Below, one piece after another: positions 16,109 through 24,247 of a DNA stretch of 64,000 nucleotides. Numbering within the stretch: the first letter of the stretch is position 1; every line of letters starts with the position of its first letter. The notes beneath the pieces were generated by a model. That model did not search any database and had not been told where the DNA came from. It saw only the letters and a program-made list of their open reading frames with translations. This DNA comes from Bacteroides intestinalis (GTDB taxonomy: Bacteria > Bacteroidota > Bacteroidia > Bacteroidales > Bacteroidaceae): assembly GCF_902364365.1 (NCBI RefSeq), contig NZ_CABJDN010000003.1:676894-740893 (forward strand). The letters are read 5' to 3'. Both the position numbers and the translations under genes were made by a program.

Positions 16109-18700
16109 ATGAAAAGAACCATGAAATACACCTGCTTATCCCTGCTCATCCTTTGCCTGACCGTATCGGCAATGGCACAACCCACTTTCACCTACCGGGA
16201 GAAAACAATCCGCCCCGACAAGCATAATTATCTGATAGATGCGGCACTTACCAATGATGTCATCCACCCGGATACATACGTCTTCCGCTCATTGAAAGAT
16301 GCCCTGCGGGCAGCGGAGAAACAACTCGCTTCGAACCAATCAAAAAGAAGAACCGTTCCGGGCAAAGGAATCAGCCTGTACATTGCCCCCGGAGTCTACT
16401 GGATTGACGATCCAGACGCCCCGGAAGTTCGCCACCCCCTTCCCGGAGAGGGCATCCCCTACGGCATGAAGCTGAAAGTCAGCAATCTTCGCCTCATCGG
16501 GCTGACCGACAACCCGGAAGAAGTAGTGATAGCCAGCAACCGGGGACAAACATTGGGTGCCGTGGGCAACTTCACCATGCTGCACTTTGACGGAGACGAT
16601 ATCCAAGCGGAGAATATCACTTTCGGGAATTATTGCAATGTAGACCTGATCTATCCTCTGAACGAAAAGCTGAACCGGAAGAAACGCTCGGAAACCATCG
16701 TGCAGGCACAGCTCATTATTTGCAATAGCGACCGTGTGGTGGCACGCAATTGCCGCTTCATCAGCCGCCTCAACTCCTGCCCCTTTGCAGGTGCACGGCG
16801 GGCATTGTTCGATAATTGCTACTTTGAATGTACCGATGACGCCCTTTGCGGAACAGGTGTTTATCTCAACAGTCGTTTCACCTTTTTCAGCGGTAAGCCT
16901 TTCTATAGCACGCAAGGCACCGGGGCAGTCTTTCTGAACTGCGATATCCATTCCCTTACCCGCGGACGGCAGTATTTAGTCAAGGTGGGCAGCCCTGTAA
17001 CAATAGTCGATTGCCGTTGGACAAGTGAAGACCCGGAGTTGTTTATCGGCTGGACACAAGACCCAACAGACGACCTGTGCAGCTACCAATACAACCTGAC
17101 ACTGAACGGAAAGCCACTCTTCATCAATACCGACCGTCCCTGGCTGACGGTGGATATGACAGATAAAAATGTATTGGAAGCCTATCGGCTGGAAGTGCCG
17201 AAAGTCTTGTTCCATCATCAGGAAGCGGCAGGAGATACCGTTATTTACAATCTTTATAACCTATTGTCCGGCAATGACGGATGGGATCCTACGGAACAGA
17301 AGCCGGTGATAAAGAAACTCGGAAAGCAAAGGCATGGGTTCTCCACTGCCTACACACGCCGCAGCACCCAGCTACGCCTCTCGCAACGAAAGGCTGAAAT
17401 AGAATCGGGAGTGGACTCAATGCACATAAAGGCCGACTGGCTTCGTTTCGGCACGGAAGCCAACTTTGATTCTAAAGTTATTAAGGCAGGTACCCATTGG
17501 CATATCTCCCCCAAGGATAGCGCTTTCGTGGAATTGATACAGAGACATGACGGCAGTTGCATAGTGAAAGGAAAGAATAACAGTGAAGAAACACATACGG
17601 TCAATATCATCGCTGGAGGTGGTAAAGCCGGATTGAAAGCGGCCTGCGTAGTCACTGTTAAATCCCGTTTCCTCGAAGCACCGGCATTTATCAGCCGTCC
17701 GCACATCGTAAGTGCAGCTTCATATCCCGGACAACTATCCGTTGATTATCAGTTGGATTTGCAAGGACGCACCGATCAATCCCTCATCACCTGGTATCGC
17801 TGTACGGATGCCGCAGGAAGCAACGTTATCCCCGTCGCCGTGTCCCGCCTCAACAAACCGGAACGGACGTATGCACTTTCACCTGCCGATAACGGTTACT
17901 ATATAAAGGTATCAGTTTCACCCAAACACCTGCGCTGCCATGCCGGACCGGCAGAAAGCGCCATTACTGAAAGCCCGGTCGATACAGGAAACGACAAGAC
18001 AGAGTATATAGAAACGGACTTCCGCAACTTCCCGGTTAATTATCAGCCACGCATCATCCCCGGCTTCTGGACAGTGGACAGCTATAAACCCGTCGATACA
18101 CAGGATTTCGATTGGACACCCAATCCGCAAAACTGCTGGATATACGGCAAAGGAGTGGATGGTGCAGCAAATGCTACAGGTCTGCTCCAGGCAAGCAAGG
18201 GTGCCCGACTACTCTATACTCCCGTGGCAGCGACATGCGGCAATATGCACGTCAGCCTCACTGTAGATCCATGCAAGACAGCCGGACAAGGTTTTGGTAG
18301 TGCCACAGGGCAATATATGGATATTTACATCAAGTTCGATACGCGTACACTGACAGGGTACGCCCTGCGAATTATCCGCACCACGAAGCACGACCGCGCA
18401 GTAGATTTCATACTGATGCGCTACGAAAAGGGTGTTGCATCTCCTATAAGCCCCCCCGTTTCATCCATTTGCTATCGCACGGACTGCAAATTAGAATTAT
18501 CAATAGTAGAGAATCGCTTCACCGCCCATGCGGAGACAAGCACTCAGCTCCCTGCCCCGCATCGTCCGGGTCTGACTGCCACCGTAGATCTGGAAGCAGA
18601 AATCACTCCCAATACTTACGGCGGAACAGGCATTCAGCACACCGGGTCTACGGGAGCCAGTGCAACAATGCTGCGTATAATGAAGATAGAATGGGACTAA
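16109..18700 (+). CDS. Secreted right-handed beta-helix protein, pectin-lyase-fold, multidomain
   Basis: An 863-residue secreted protein (signal ending SAMAQ). The N-terminal half has the rung pattern of a pectin-lyase/pectinesterase fold: FRSLKDALRAAEKQL, SLYIAPGVYWI, LRLIGLTDNPEEVVI, IQAENITFGNYCNVD, VVARNCRFISRLNS, FDNCYFECTDDALCG and a final GAVFLNCDIHS. The middle looks like immunoglobulin-like modules; the C-terminal 200 residues, after an acidic linker, look like a lectin-type sandwich, possibly of the DUF6250 type. This suggests a plant-polysaccharide enzyme or binder, but catalytic residues were not assigned. The ATG at 16109 opens the signal peptide; 16031 is an upstream in-frame start. 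It ends 2 bp from the convergent ATPase gene. Confidence 0.75.
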   Translation: MKRTMKYTCLSLLILCLTVSAMAQPTFTYREKTIRPDKHNYLIDAALTNDVIHPDTYVFRSLKDALRAAEKQLASNQSKRRTVPGKGISLYIAPGVYWIDDPDAPEVRHPLPGEGIPYGMKLKVSNLRLIGLTDNPEEVVIASNRGQTLGAVGNFTMLHFDGDDIQAENITFGNYCNVDLIYPLNEKLNRKKRSETIVQAQLIICNSDRVVARNCRFISRLNSCPFAGARRALFDNCYFECTDDALCGTGVYLNSRFTFFSGKPFYSTQGTGAVFLNCDIHSLTRGRQYLVKVGSPVTIVDCRWTSEDPELFIGWTQDPTDDLCSYQYNLTLNGKPLFINTDRPWLTVDMTDKNVLEAYRLEVPKVLFHHQEAAGDTVIYNLYNLLSGNDGWDPTEQKPVIKKLGKQRHGFSTAYTRRSTQLRLSQRKAEIESGVDSMHIKADWLRFGTEANFDSKVIKAGTHWHISPKDSAFVELIQRHDGSCIVKGKNNSEETHTVNIIAGGGKAGLKAACVVTVKSRFLEAPAFISRPHIVSAASYPGQLSVDYQLDLQGRTDQSLITWYRCTDAAGSNVIPVAVSRLNKPERTYALSPADNGYYIKVSVSPKHLRCHAGPAESAITESPVDTGNDKTEYIETDFRNFPVNYQPRIIPGFWTVDSYKPVDTQDFDWTPNPQNCWIYGKGVDGAANATGLLQASKGARLLYTPVAATCGNMHVSLTVDPCKTAGQGFGSATGQYMDIYIKFDTRTLTGYALRIIRTTKHDRAVDFILMRYEKGVASPISPPVSSICYRTDCKLELSIVENRFTAHAETSTQLPAPHRPGLTATVDLEAEITPNTYGGTGIQHTGSTGASATMLRIMKIEWD

Positions 18701-18701
18701 A

Positions 18702-19826
18702 TTAATGTTCTTCTCTGGATAACCAGATACTAAAAAAGAGATCGTACACCTGATAATAATCACGCTCCTTCGTGATGAAATCTTTATCAAGCAATCCTGC
18801 CAGTGCGGAACGTACAGAACTGGGCGACACTAATCCATGACGCTTGGAGAAAGCACCGGATACGACATTTATCGCCCGGCCTTCACGGTTGATGGCAATC
18901 AACACTTGTTTCTGCTTCTCGGGCAACTGATAGAGTAATTCGGCATACGTATCTGCTGTGAAGTTTACAATGTAGTTGATACCATCTTCTATCATCTCCA
19001 TATCACACGTTCCCCCTTCGGGAGTTTTAAGGAAAAGGATATTCATGACCTTCTGCAAGTAGAAAGTCCCACCGCGAAAACGGTCATAAAGCACATTCAC
19101 CACCTCAGGCAAAAGCACCTTTCTGTGTTCGCGAAAATGTCGAACGGCAAACTCTGTATATTTCTCCAAAGGAATAGGCGGCAGGTTCATGATAGTGACG
19201 CTCTGATAGAACGGACGTGAAGGTGAAGTGAAAATAGTCCCCATCAGATGTCGTTGTGAACCTGAAAAGACAAAGCGGGCATTACTGCAATATTGTACAT
19301 AAGTACGCAATGTAGCCTCAATCGTATCTTCAGGATATTTCCCTATCTGCTGAAATTCATCAATAGCTATCAGACAGGGACGGTCTGCATGTTGCAAATA
19401 ATGGAATATCTCATCAAGAGAAGCAGCCGGGTTAGCGATGTCACCAAGTCCTATATTCCAAGAAGGGACTCCACCTATATCATACGTGATACCCGCCTGC
19501 AAAGAGGCAATCGTATTTACGAAAGTTTCCCAAACCTTACGCCCCCGAGGCTTCAAAGCATCCAGAATGACTTTCCCGAACTTGTTTACAAAGTCACGCA
19601 ACGAACGGGTAGCATAAATATCTACTATGAAAGTATAATAGTGTTCCGCCACCTCCAGCTGGGAGAAACTGTGACGAATCAGATCCGTTTTTCCGTAGCG
19701 GCGGGGAGAAATAAGAGCAATGTTGTTTCCGTTGAGCAATAACGTGGTGATATCCTCTGTTTCTGTTTCACGGTCACAGAAATACTTCGAAGCAACATAA
19801 CCGTTGGTTACAAATGGGTTGTTCAT
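18702..19826 (-). CDS. AAA-type ATP-binding protein (archaeal-ATPase-like) with C-terminal winged helix
   Basis: A 374-residue cytoplasmic protein. Walker A is ISPRRYGKTDLI, Walker B is CLIAIDEFQQIGK, and VFSGSQRHLM is the sensor-like strand. The C-terminal 80 residues (QKQVLIAINREGRAINVVSG, SPSSVRSALAGLLDKDFI) look like a winged helix. Such ATPases are common in Bacteroides and their job is mostly unknown. The start at 19826 is set by an AGGAGG sequence nine bases upstream, a strong Shine-Dalgarno for this phylum. A perfect palindrome overlaps its promoter, suggesting repression. Confidence 0.85.
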   Translation of the reverse strand: MNNPFVTNGYVASKYFCDRETETEDITTLLLNGNNIALISPRRYGKTDLIRHSFSQLEVAEHYYTFIVDIYATRSLRDFVNKFGKVILDALKPRGRKVWETFVNTIASLQAGITYDIGGVPSWNIGLGDIANPAASLDEIFHYLQHADRPCLIAIDEFQQIGKYPEDTIEATLRTYVQYCSNARFVFSGSQRHLMGTIFTSPSRPFYQSVTIMNLPPIPLEKYTEFAVRHFREHRKVLLPEVVNVLYDRFRGGTFYLQKVMNILFLKTPEGGTCDMEMIEDGINYIVNFTADTYAELLYQLPEKQKQVLIAINREGRAINVVSGAFSKRHGLVSPSSVRSALAGLLDKDFITKERDYYQVYDLFFSIWLSREEH

Positions 19827-19855
19827 ATATAAGCCTCCTAAAGATTGTAGCTTGG

Positions 19856-19887
19856 CAAAGATAAGAATAAAGGATTTCATTGCCAAA
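19856..19887 (-). promoter_or_regulatory. Bacteroides-type promoter of the AAA ATPase gene
   Basis: On the minus strand TTTG (19884-19887) is followed after 20 bp by TATCTTTG (19856-19863), an exact fit to the -33/-7 consensus. The -33 box lies inside the left arm of the palindrome at 19878-19926. Confidence 0.75.
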
Positions 19888-19926
19888 TAATGATTGCCAC
19901 TTTATGGCAATCATTATTTGGCAATG
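19878..19926. promoter_or_regulatory. Perfect 22-bp-arm palindrome, likely operator of the ATPase gene
   Basis: Bases 19878-19899 and 19905-19926 are perfect inverted copies with a 5-base centre (cttta). Each arm holds attgcca twice, 14 bp apart, so four half-sites are arranged symmetrically. It overlaps the -33 box and lies between the ATPase promoter and the end of the patatin gene (19938). It could also end transcription of the patatin gene as a hairpin, although no T-run follows. Confidence 0.75.
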
Positions 19927-19937
19927 AGGTTTTAGAA

Positions 19938-20795
19938 TCAAATCAATCCTTGAAACTCATACTTCGCCGCACATGCATAACCGTCTTCATACAAATCAGT
20001 CAATTTCTTGATATCCCGTTCGATACGGTCGACTGTTACAGGTTTCTGCGGACGGATTACAGTAATCTCTCCTGCCGCTTCCATACGTTCCACCATCTCC
20101 AACTGCTCGTTGTACACACGGCAACGGCGGCTTAAAGCCTCACGCATCTTTGGGTATTTACGGTACAGGAAAGAAGGTATATGCATATCCTTCGCTTCTT
20201 TACGATATCCTTGGTTACGGGTAAGCACTACCACATTATGGGTAAATCCCTCACTCCTGGCACGCATCAGAGGAATACTGTCGACAATACCTCCGTCAAG
20301 CATCGGCTTATTATCCACATAAGCAATAGGGCAGACAAAAGGCAGGCTACTTGAAGCACGCACAATGTCAATCACACGATGCTTGTCCCGTTTCTCCTCG
20401 AAATAGTTCGCCTCGCCCGTCACACAATTTGTAGTCACCATTTCATAGCGCTCCGGGCAACAGAAATACGCTTCATAATCATAAGGAAGAATATGCTCGG
20501 GGAATTCCTGGAACAGCAGATCGAAGTCCATAATATTACGTTTCTTCAACAAATATTTCAACCCGATATACTGATATTTCTCCAGTAAGTCAATGTTACT
20601 GTACTTGGCACGTCCGCGCTGGCCGGACATATAAGAAAGTCCATTACATGCTCCGGCACTGACTCCGATAGTATAGGGGAAGCGGATGCCACGGTCCATA
20701 AAGCTGTCCAGCACGCCACAGGTGAAGACACCACGCATGCCGCCACCTTCAAGAACCAATCCTGTTTTGGGGTTGATATGTATCTTTTTCTCCAT
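19938..20795 (-). CDS. Patatin-like phospholipase family protein
   Basis: A 285-residue protein with the patatin features in order: oxyanion-hole GGGMRG, nucleophile elbow GVSAGA (Ser), and DGG (MLDGGIVDS) with the catalytic Asp. It resembles the YjjU/RssA-type bacterial patatins. It would hydrolyse lipid acyl esters in the cytoplasm or at the membrane; the substrate is unknown. The ATG at 20795 fits the family start (MEKKIHINPKTGLVLEGG); 66 extra upstream residues in frame are not conserved-looking and overlap the divergent gene. Confidence 0.92.
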   Translation of the reverse strand: MEKKIHINPKTGLVLEGGGMRGVFTCGVLDSFMDRGIRFPYTIGVSAGACNGLSYMSGQRGRAKYSNIDLLEKYQYIGLKYLLKKRNIMDFDLLFQEFPEHILPYDYEAYFCCPERYEMVTTNCVTGEANYFEEKRDKHRVIDIVRASSSLPFVCPIAYVDNKPMLDGGIVDSIPLMRARSEGFTHNVVVLTRNQGYRKEAKDMHIPSFLYRKYPKMREALSRRCRVYNEQLEMVERMEAAGEITVIRPQKPVTVDRIERDIKKLTDLYEDGYACAAKYEFQGLI

Positions 20796-20815
20796 AATTA
20801 TCTGAATTAACGCTT

Positions 20816-20823
20816 CAAAGATA
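20816..20823 (-). promoter_or_regulatory. -7 box (TATCTTTG) of the patatin gene
   Basis: Minus-strand TATCTTTG lies 20 bp before the ATG at 20795. No clear -33 TTTG is seen at normal spacing. Confidence 0.5.
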
Positions 20824-20845
20824 GCTTTTGTTTCCGAAATCTCCC

Positions 20846-20853
20846 TATCTTTG
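20846..20853 (+). promoter_or_regulatory. -7 box (TATCTTTG) of the C1B peptidase gene
   Basis: Plus-strand TATCTTTG lies 33 bp before the ATG at 20887, back to back with the patatin -7 box. The only TTTG upstream (20827-20830) is 15 bp away, shorter than usual. Confidence 0.5.
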
Positions 20854-20886
20854 TGCCAGTAACAATCAATTAAAACCAATTTAATC

Positions 20887-22077
20887 ATGATGAAAAAGTC
20901 AATACTTATTGCCACTTTAGGCTTATTAAGTTTCAATGTGTCAGCACAAGACACTCCGAAGGCGGAAGAAGGCTTTATCTTCACCACCGTCAAAGAAAAT
21001 CCGATTACATCTGTTAAAAATCAAAACCGTTCCAGTACATGCTGGAGTTTTTCGGCTCTCGGTTTCCTTGAAAGCGAACTGCTGCGCATGGGCAAGGGAG
21101 AGTATGATTTATCAGAAATGTTTGTAGTGCACCACACCATGATGGACCGCGGCGTAAACTACGTACGTTATCACGGTGACAGTTCTTTCTCACCTGGTGG
21201 AAGTTTCTACGACATCATGTTCTGCCTGAGAAACTACGGTCTTGTTCCGCAGGAAGCTATGCCGGGCATCATGTACGGTGACACATTGCCGGTACACAAC
21301 GAGTTGGATGCCGTGGCCGGTGCTTACGTAAACGCTATTGCCAAAGGCAAACTGACCAAACTGACTCCGGTATGGAAGAAAGGCCTGTGCTCTATCTATG
21401 ATACTTACCTCGGCAAATGCCCCGAAAACTTCACTTACAAAGGAAAAGAATATACTCCGAAGACATTTGCCGAATCCCTCGGAATCAATCCGGACGATTA
21501 CATATCTCTGACTTCATTTACCCACCATCCATTCTACACTCAGATGAACATCGAAATCCAGGACAACTGGCGCAACGGCCTTTCTTATAACCTGCCTTTG
21601 ATGGAATTCATGTCTGTTATCGACAATGCCGTTAACAACGGTTACACTGTAGCTTGGGGTAGCGACGTCAGCGAAAGCGGTTTCACTCGTGACGGTATAG
21701 CCGTTATGCCCGACGCGGATCGTGGTGCCGAACTCACCGGTTCTGACATGGCACGCTGGACAGGTCTTACTGCTGCCGACAAGCGCAAAGAACTGACTTC
21801 CCGTCCATTACCGGAAATCACCGTAACTCAGGAAATGCGCCAAACAGCATTCGACAATTGGGAAACTACCGATGACCACGGTATGCTTATCTACGGTATA
21901 GCCAAAGACCAGAACGGTAAAGAATACTACATGGTAAAGAACTCCTGGGGTACCAACAACAAATACAAAGGTACTTGGTATGCTTCTAAACCTTTCGTTG
22001 CTTACAAAACTATCAATATCCTGGTACACAAAGATGCAGTGCCCAAAGCATTGTTGAAGAAGCTGGGAGTTAAATAA
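20887..22077 (+). CDS. Peptidase C1B (bleomycin hydrolase/PepC-like aminopeptidase), exported
   Basis: A 396-residue protein with a signal peptide ending NVSAQ. It carries the papain-like triad of the C1B family: Cys in NRSSTCWSFS (C52), His in DDHGMLIYG and Asn in VKNSWGTNN. C1B peptidases are usually cytosolic aminopeptidases; the signal peptide here points to the periplasm or surface, as in other Bacteroides homologues. It is divergent from the patatin gene and convergent with the response regulator. Confidence 0.93.
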   Translation: MMKKSILIATLGLLSFNVSAQDTPKAEEGFIFTTVKENPITSVKNQNRSSTCWSFSALGFLESELLRMGKGEYDLSEMFVVHHTMMDRGVNYVRYHGDSSFSPGGSFYDIMFCLRNYGLVPQEAMPGIMYGDTLPVHNELDAVAGAYVNAIAKGKLTKLTPVWKKGLCSIYDTYLGKCPENFTYKGKEYTPKTFAESLGINPDDYISLTSFTHHPFYTQMNIEIQDNWRNGLSYNLPLMEFMSVIDNAVNNGYTVAWGSDVSESGFTRDGIAVMPDADRGAELTGSDMARWTGLTAADKRKELTSRPLPEITVTQEMRQTAFDNWETTDDHGMLIYGIAKDQNGKEYYMVKNSWGTNNKYKGTWYASKPFVAYKTINILVHKDAVPKALLKKLGVK

Positions 22078-22169
22078 GTGATTAGTGGTGAGTGATTAGT
22101 GATTAGCACCATGCGGCAATGACAGCGCAGCACTAATCACTAATCGCCAATCACTCACCACTAATCACT
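22078..22169. repeat. Heptad-stem hairpin between convergent stop codons
   Basis: The left arm (22078-22106) is four tandem 7-mers of the form gtgatta plus one base; the right arm (22133-22169) is five inverted 7-mers. The loop contains catgcggcaatgacagcgca. The element begins at the first base after the peptidase stop and ends inside the stop of the convergent response-regulator gene. The loop closely matches that of the element at 53637. Confidence 0.85.
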
Positions 22170-22911
22170 ATTTCATCATCCTACTATTAATATATTCCGT
22201 AAACTGATCCTTATAATTCTCTCCTACCGGAATATAGGTCTCTCCAAAGACGATGCGCAGGCGAGAAACTTCCGTTATCTTTCTCAAATTGACAATATAA
22301 GAACGATGTACCCGCATAAACTGAGAGGGAGGCAAAGTTTCTTCCAGACGCTTCATGCTGAGTAAAGGCATAATGGGCTTAGCCTCTCCTTCTACAAAGA
22401 TACGTACGTATTCACTCATTCCCTCAATATATTTAATATCTGCCAGGTTGATACGCGTAACGCGGTAATCACTCTTCACAAACAGAGTACCGTCATTAAA
22501 AGAAAGTTCGGACGGGGCTGACGGTGGAGCAATTGTTCCATGCCCTTTGGTGCGGAACTCCCACCATTTATACGCTTTGTCCACCGCCTTCAGGAAGTCT
22601 TGAAAGCCAAACGGTTTCAACAGATAATCCAGTGCATCTACTTTGAAGCCTTCGACGGCATACTCCGAATAAGCTGTTGTGAAGATAACCAACGGCTTTT
22701 CCGTCAGGGAACGTACAAAGTCCATCCCATTCAGATCGGGCATATTGATATCGACAAACATCAGATCAATCTTTTGTGCGGAAAGGACACTCATAGCATC
22801 GAAAGCGTCTTGGCAGGAAGCTACAAGATTCAGAAAAGGTACACGGGAGATATATCCCGTCAATTGGGTAAGAGCCAACGGCTCATCATCAATAGCTATA
22901 CAATTTATCAT
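22168..22911 (-). CDS. LytTR-family response regulator
   Basis: A 247-residue protein: receiver domain (residues 1-120; acidic pair IDDE, phospho-acceptor Asp in MFVDINMPD, Thr in FTTAYSEYA, Lys in LLKPF) and a C-terminal LytTR DNA-binding domain (ending in MRVHRSYIVNLRKI). It starts 19 bp after the histidine kinase stop and is the last gene of the VTC operon, so it is probably co-transcribed with it. Its target genes are not shown, but the operon itself is the obvious candidate. Confidence 0.95.
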   Translation of the reverse strand: MINCIAIDDEPLALTQLTGYISRVPFLNLVASCQDAFDAMSVLSAQKIDLMFVDINMPDLNGMDFVRSLTEKPLVIFTTAYSEYAVEGFKVDALDYLLKPFGFQDFLKAVDKAYKWWEFRTKGHGTIAPPSAPSELSFNDGTLFVKSDYRVTRINLADIKYIEGMSEYVRIFVEGEAKPIMPLLSMKRLEETLPPSQFMRVHRSYIVNLRKITEVSRLRIVFGETYIPVGENYKDQFTEYINSRMMK

Positions 22912-22930
22912 AATATACCTCCATTCCGTA

Positions 22931-24145
22931 TTAACTCACCGGTACAAGCAACTGTACATCAAAGCAATCGGCCGTATCATCAATAGATAGTTTATAACGC
23001 TCACCGAACAACAGACGCAAACGCTTGCGGATATTATCAAGACCGATACCGTGGTGCTGATCTTCGGACCTATAATAATTACTGTTGGAACAAACGAAAT
23101 GAATTTCCTCTCCCACCACTTGCAAACAGACTGATACGAATGAAGCATGCTGATAACTGACACCATGCTTAAAAGCATTCTCTACAAACGAAACGAACAA
23201 TAGGGGCGGTACTTGTACTTCGCCCGTATCCGTAGGAAAAGACACATCTATCCGCACTTTATCCGTATAGCGGATGCGCATCAACTCTATATAATGATTG
23301 AGGAACTGCAACTCCTTGGAAAGCGATATCAAGCGGTTATTCGATTCATAAAGCACATAGCGCATTAACCGTGAAAGCTCGACAATGGTTTGTTTGGCCT
23401 TCTCCGTATCAATATCCACCAATGCATGTATATTATTGAGAGTATTCATGAAGAAGTGCGGATTTATCTGGTATTTCAGATAATCCAACTCCGTCTGAAG
23501 ATTGTTATGCTCCAGTTCTTTCATAGCCTCCTGATCGCGTACTGACTTAAAAAACAGCTTAACAGCAATGTTGAAACTGAACATTAGCAAAGCTATCAGC
23601 ATGCGCCCCAGAAAAGGACCACGAAACAGGGGCACAAAGAAAGGCATCTCTTCGAAAGGCGGACGCGGGAAGCCAGAATGTCGAGGATCAGGACGTTCCC
23701 CCCGTGCAGACGGCATATCCGGTCCCGAAGGCTTACCGGGAACATCATGCTCTCTCGGCCCGAGACCTTCCTTTCCCCGGTCGCGCATTCTCTGTTCTAT
23801 TTGCTGCCGCTTCATGACAGGACGACTGGGAGACACCATATCCACTAGCCAGAAAGTGACCGTAGATAATAATATGGCAACTACTACATACACTACCACT
23901 TTCTGCTTCAGGAAAAGGAAAGGAGCAAGCACACGATTATTCAACAAGAAAAGGAAAAAGAATGGCAACACATTGAGCCATAAAATAAAAACTCCTTTCC
24001 ATCGCATCACTTCCACCTTACCCGATAAAAGTTCGAAGAAATTGCTTACCACCGGCACCATCAGTACGATAAGCCACACAGCAATGTAGATCATCATTTC
24101 CGGCAGGTAACGTTTATAGGTAGCACGGGCAAACACTTTCTTCAT
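22931..24145 (-). CDS. LytS/YehU-type membrane sensor histidine kinase
   Basis: About 404 residues with four hydrophobic membrane helices, a Pro/Gly/Arg-rich charged loop (near residues 120-180) between helices, and a cytoplasmic His_kinase domain: YQINPHFFMNTLNNIHAL with the phospho-His, then the ATPase N-box VENAFKHG and GIGLDNIRKRL. It pairs with the following LytTR regulator. ATG 24145 (MKKVFAR) and ATG 24172 (MTSLKRK) are both reasonable starts. The loop composition is unlike the rest of the protein and may be the sensing part. Confidence 0.92.
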   Translation of the reverse strand: MKKVFARATYKRYLPEMMIYIAVWLIVLMVPVVSNFFELLSGKVEVMRWKGVFILWLNVLPFFFLFLLNNRVLAPFLFLKQKVVVYVVVAILLSTVTFWLVDMVSPSRPVMKRQQIEQRMRDRGKEGLGPREHDVPGKPSGPDMPSARGERPDPRHSGFPRPPFEEMPFFVPLFRGPFLGRMLIALLMFSFNIAVKLFFKSVRDQEAMKELEHNNLQTELDYLKYQINPHFFMNTLNNIHALVDIDTEKAKQTIVELSRLMRYVLYESNNRLISLSKELQFLNHYIELMRIRYTDKVRIDVSFPTDTGEVQVPPLLFVSFVENAFKHGVSYQHASFVSVCLQVVGEEIHFVCSNSNYYRSEDQHHGIGLDNIRKRLRLLFGERYKLSIDDTADCFDVQLLVPVS

Positions 24146-24247
24146 GTTTTGTTTCCTTTTTAGAGATGTCATGGCAAATATAGCAGACTTTCGATTAACT
24201 AACAAAAGAAATAGACGAGGAGGAGCTTTTCATCGGCAAAGTTCTCA

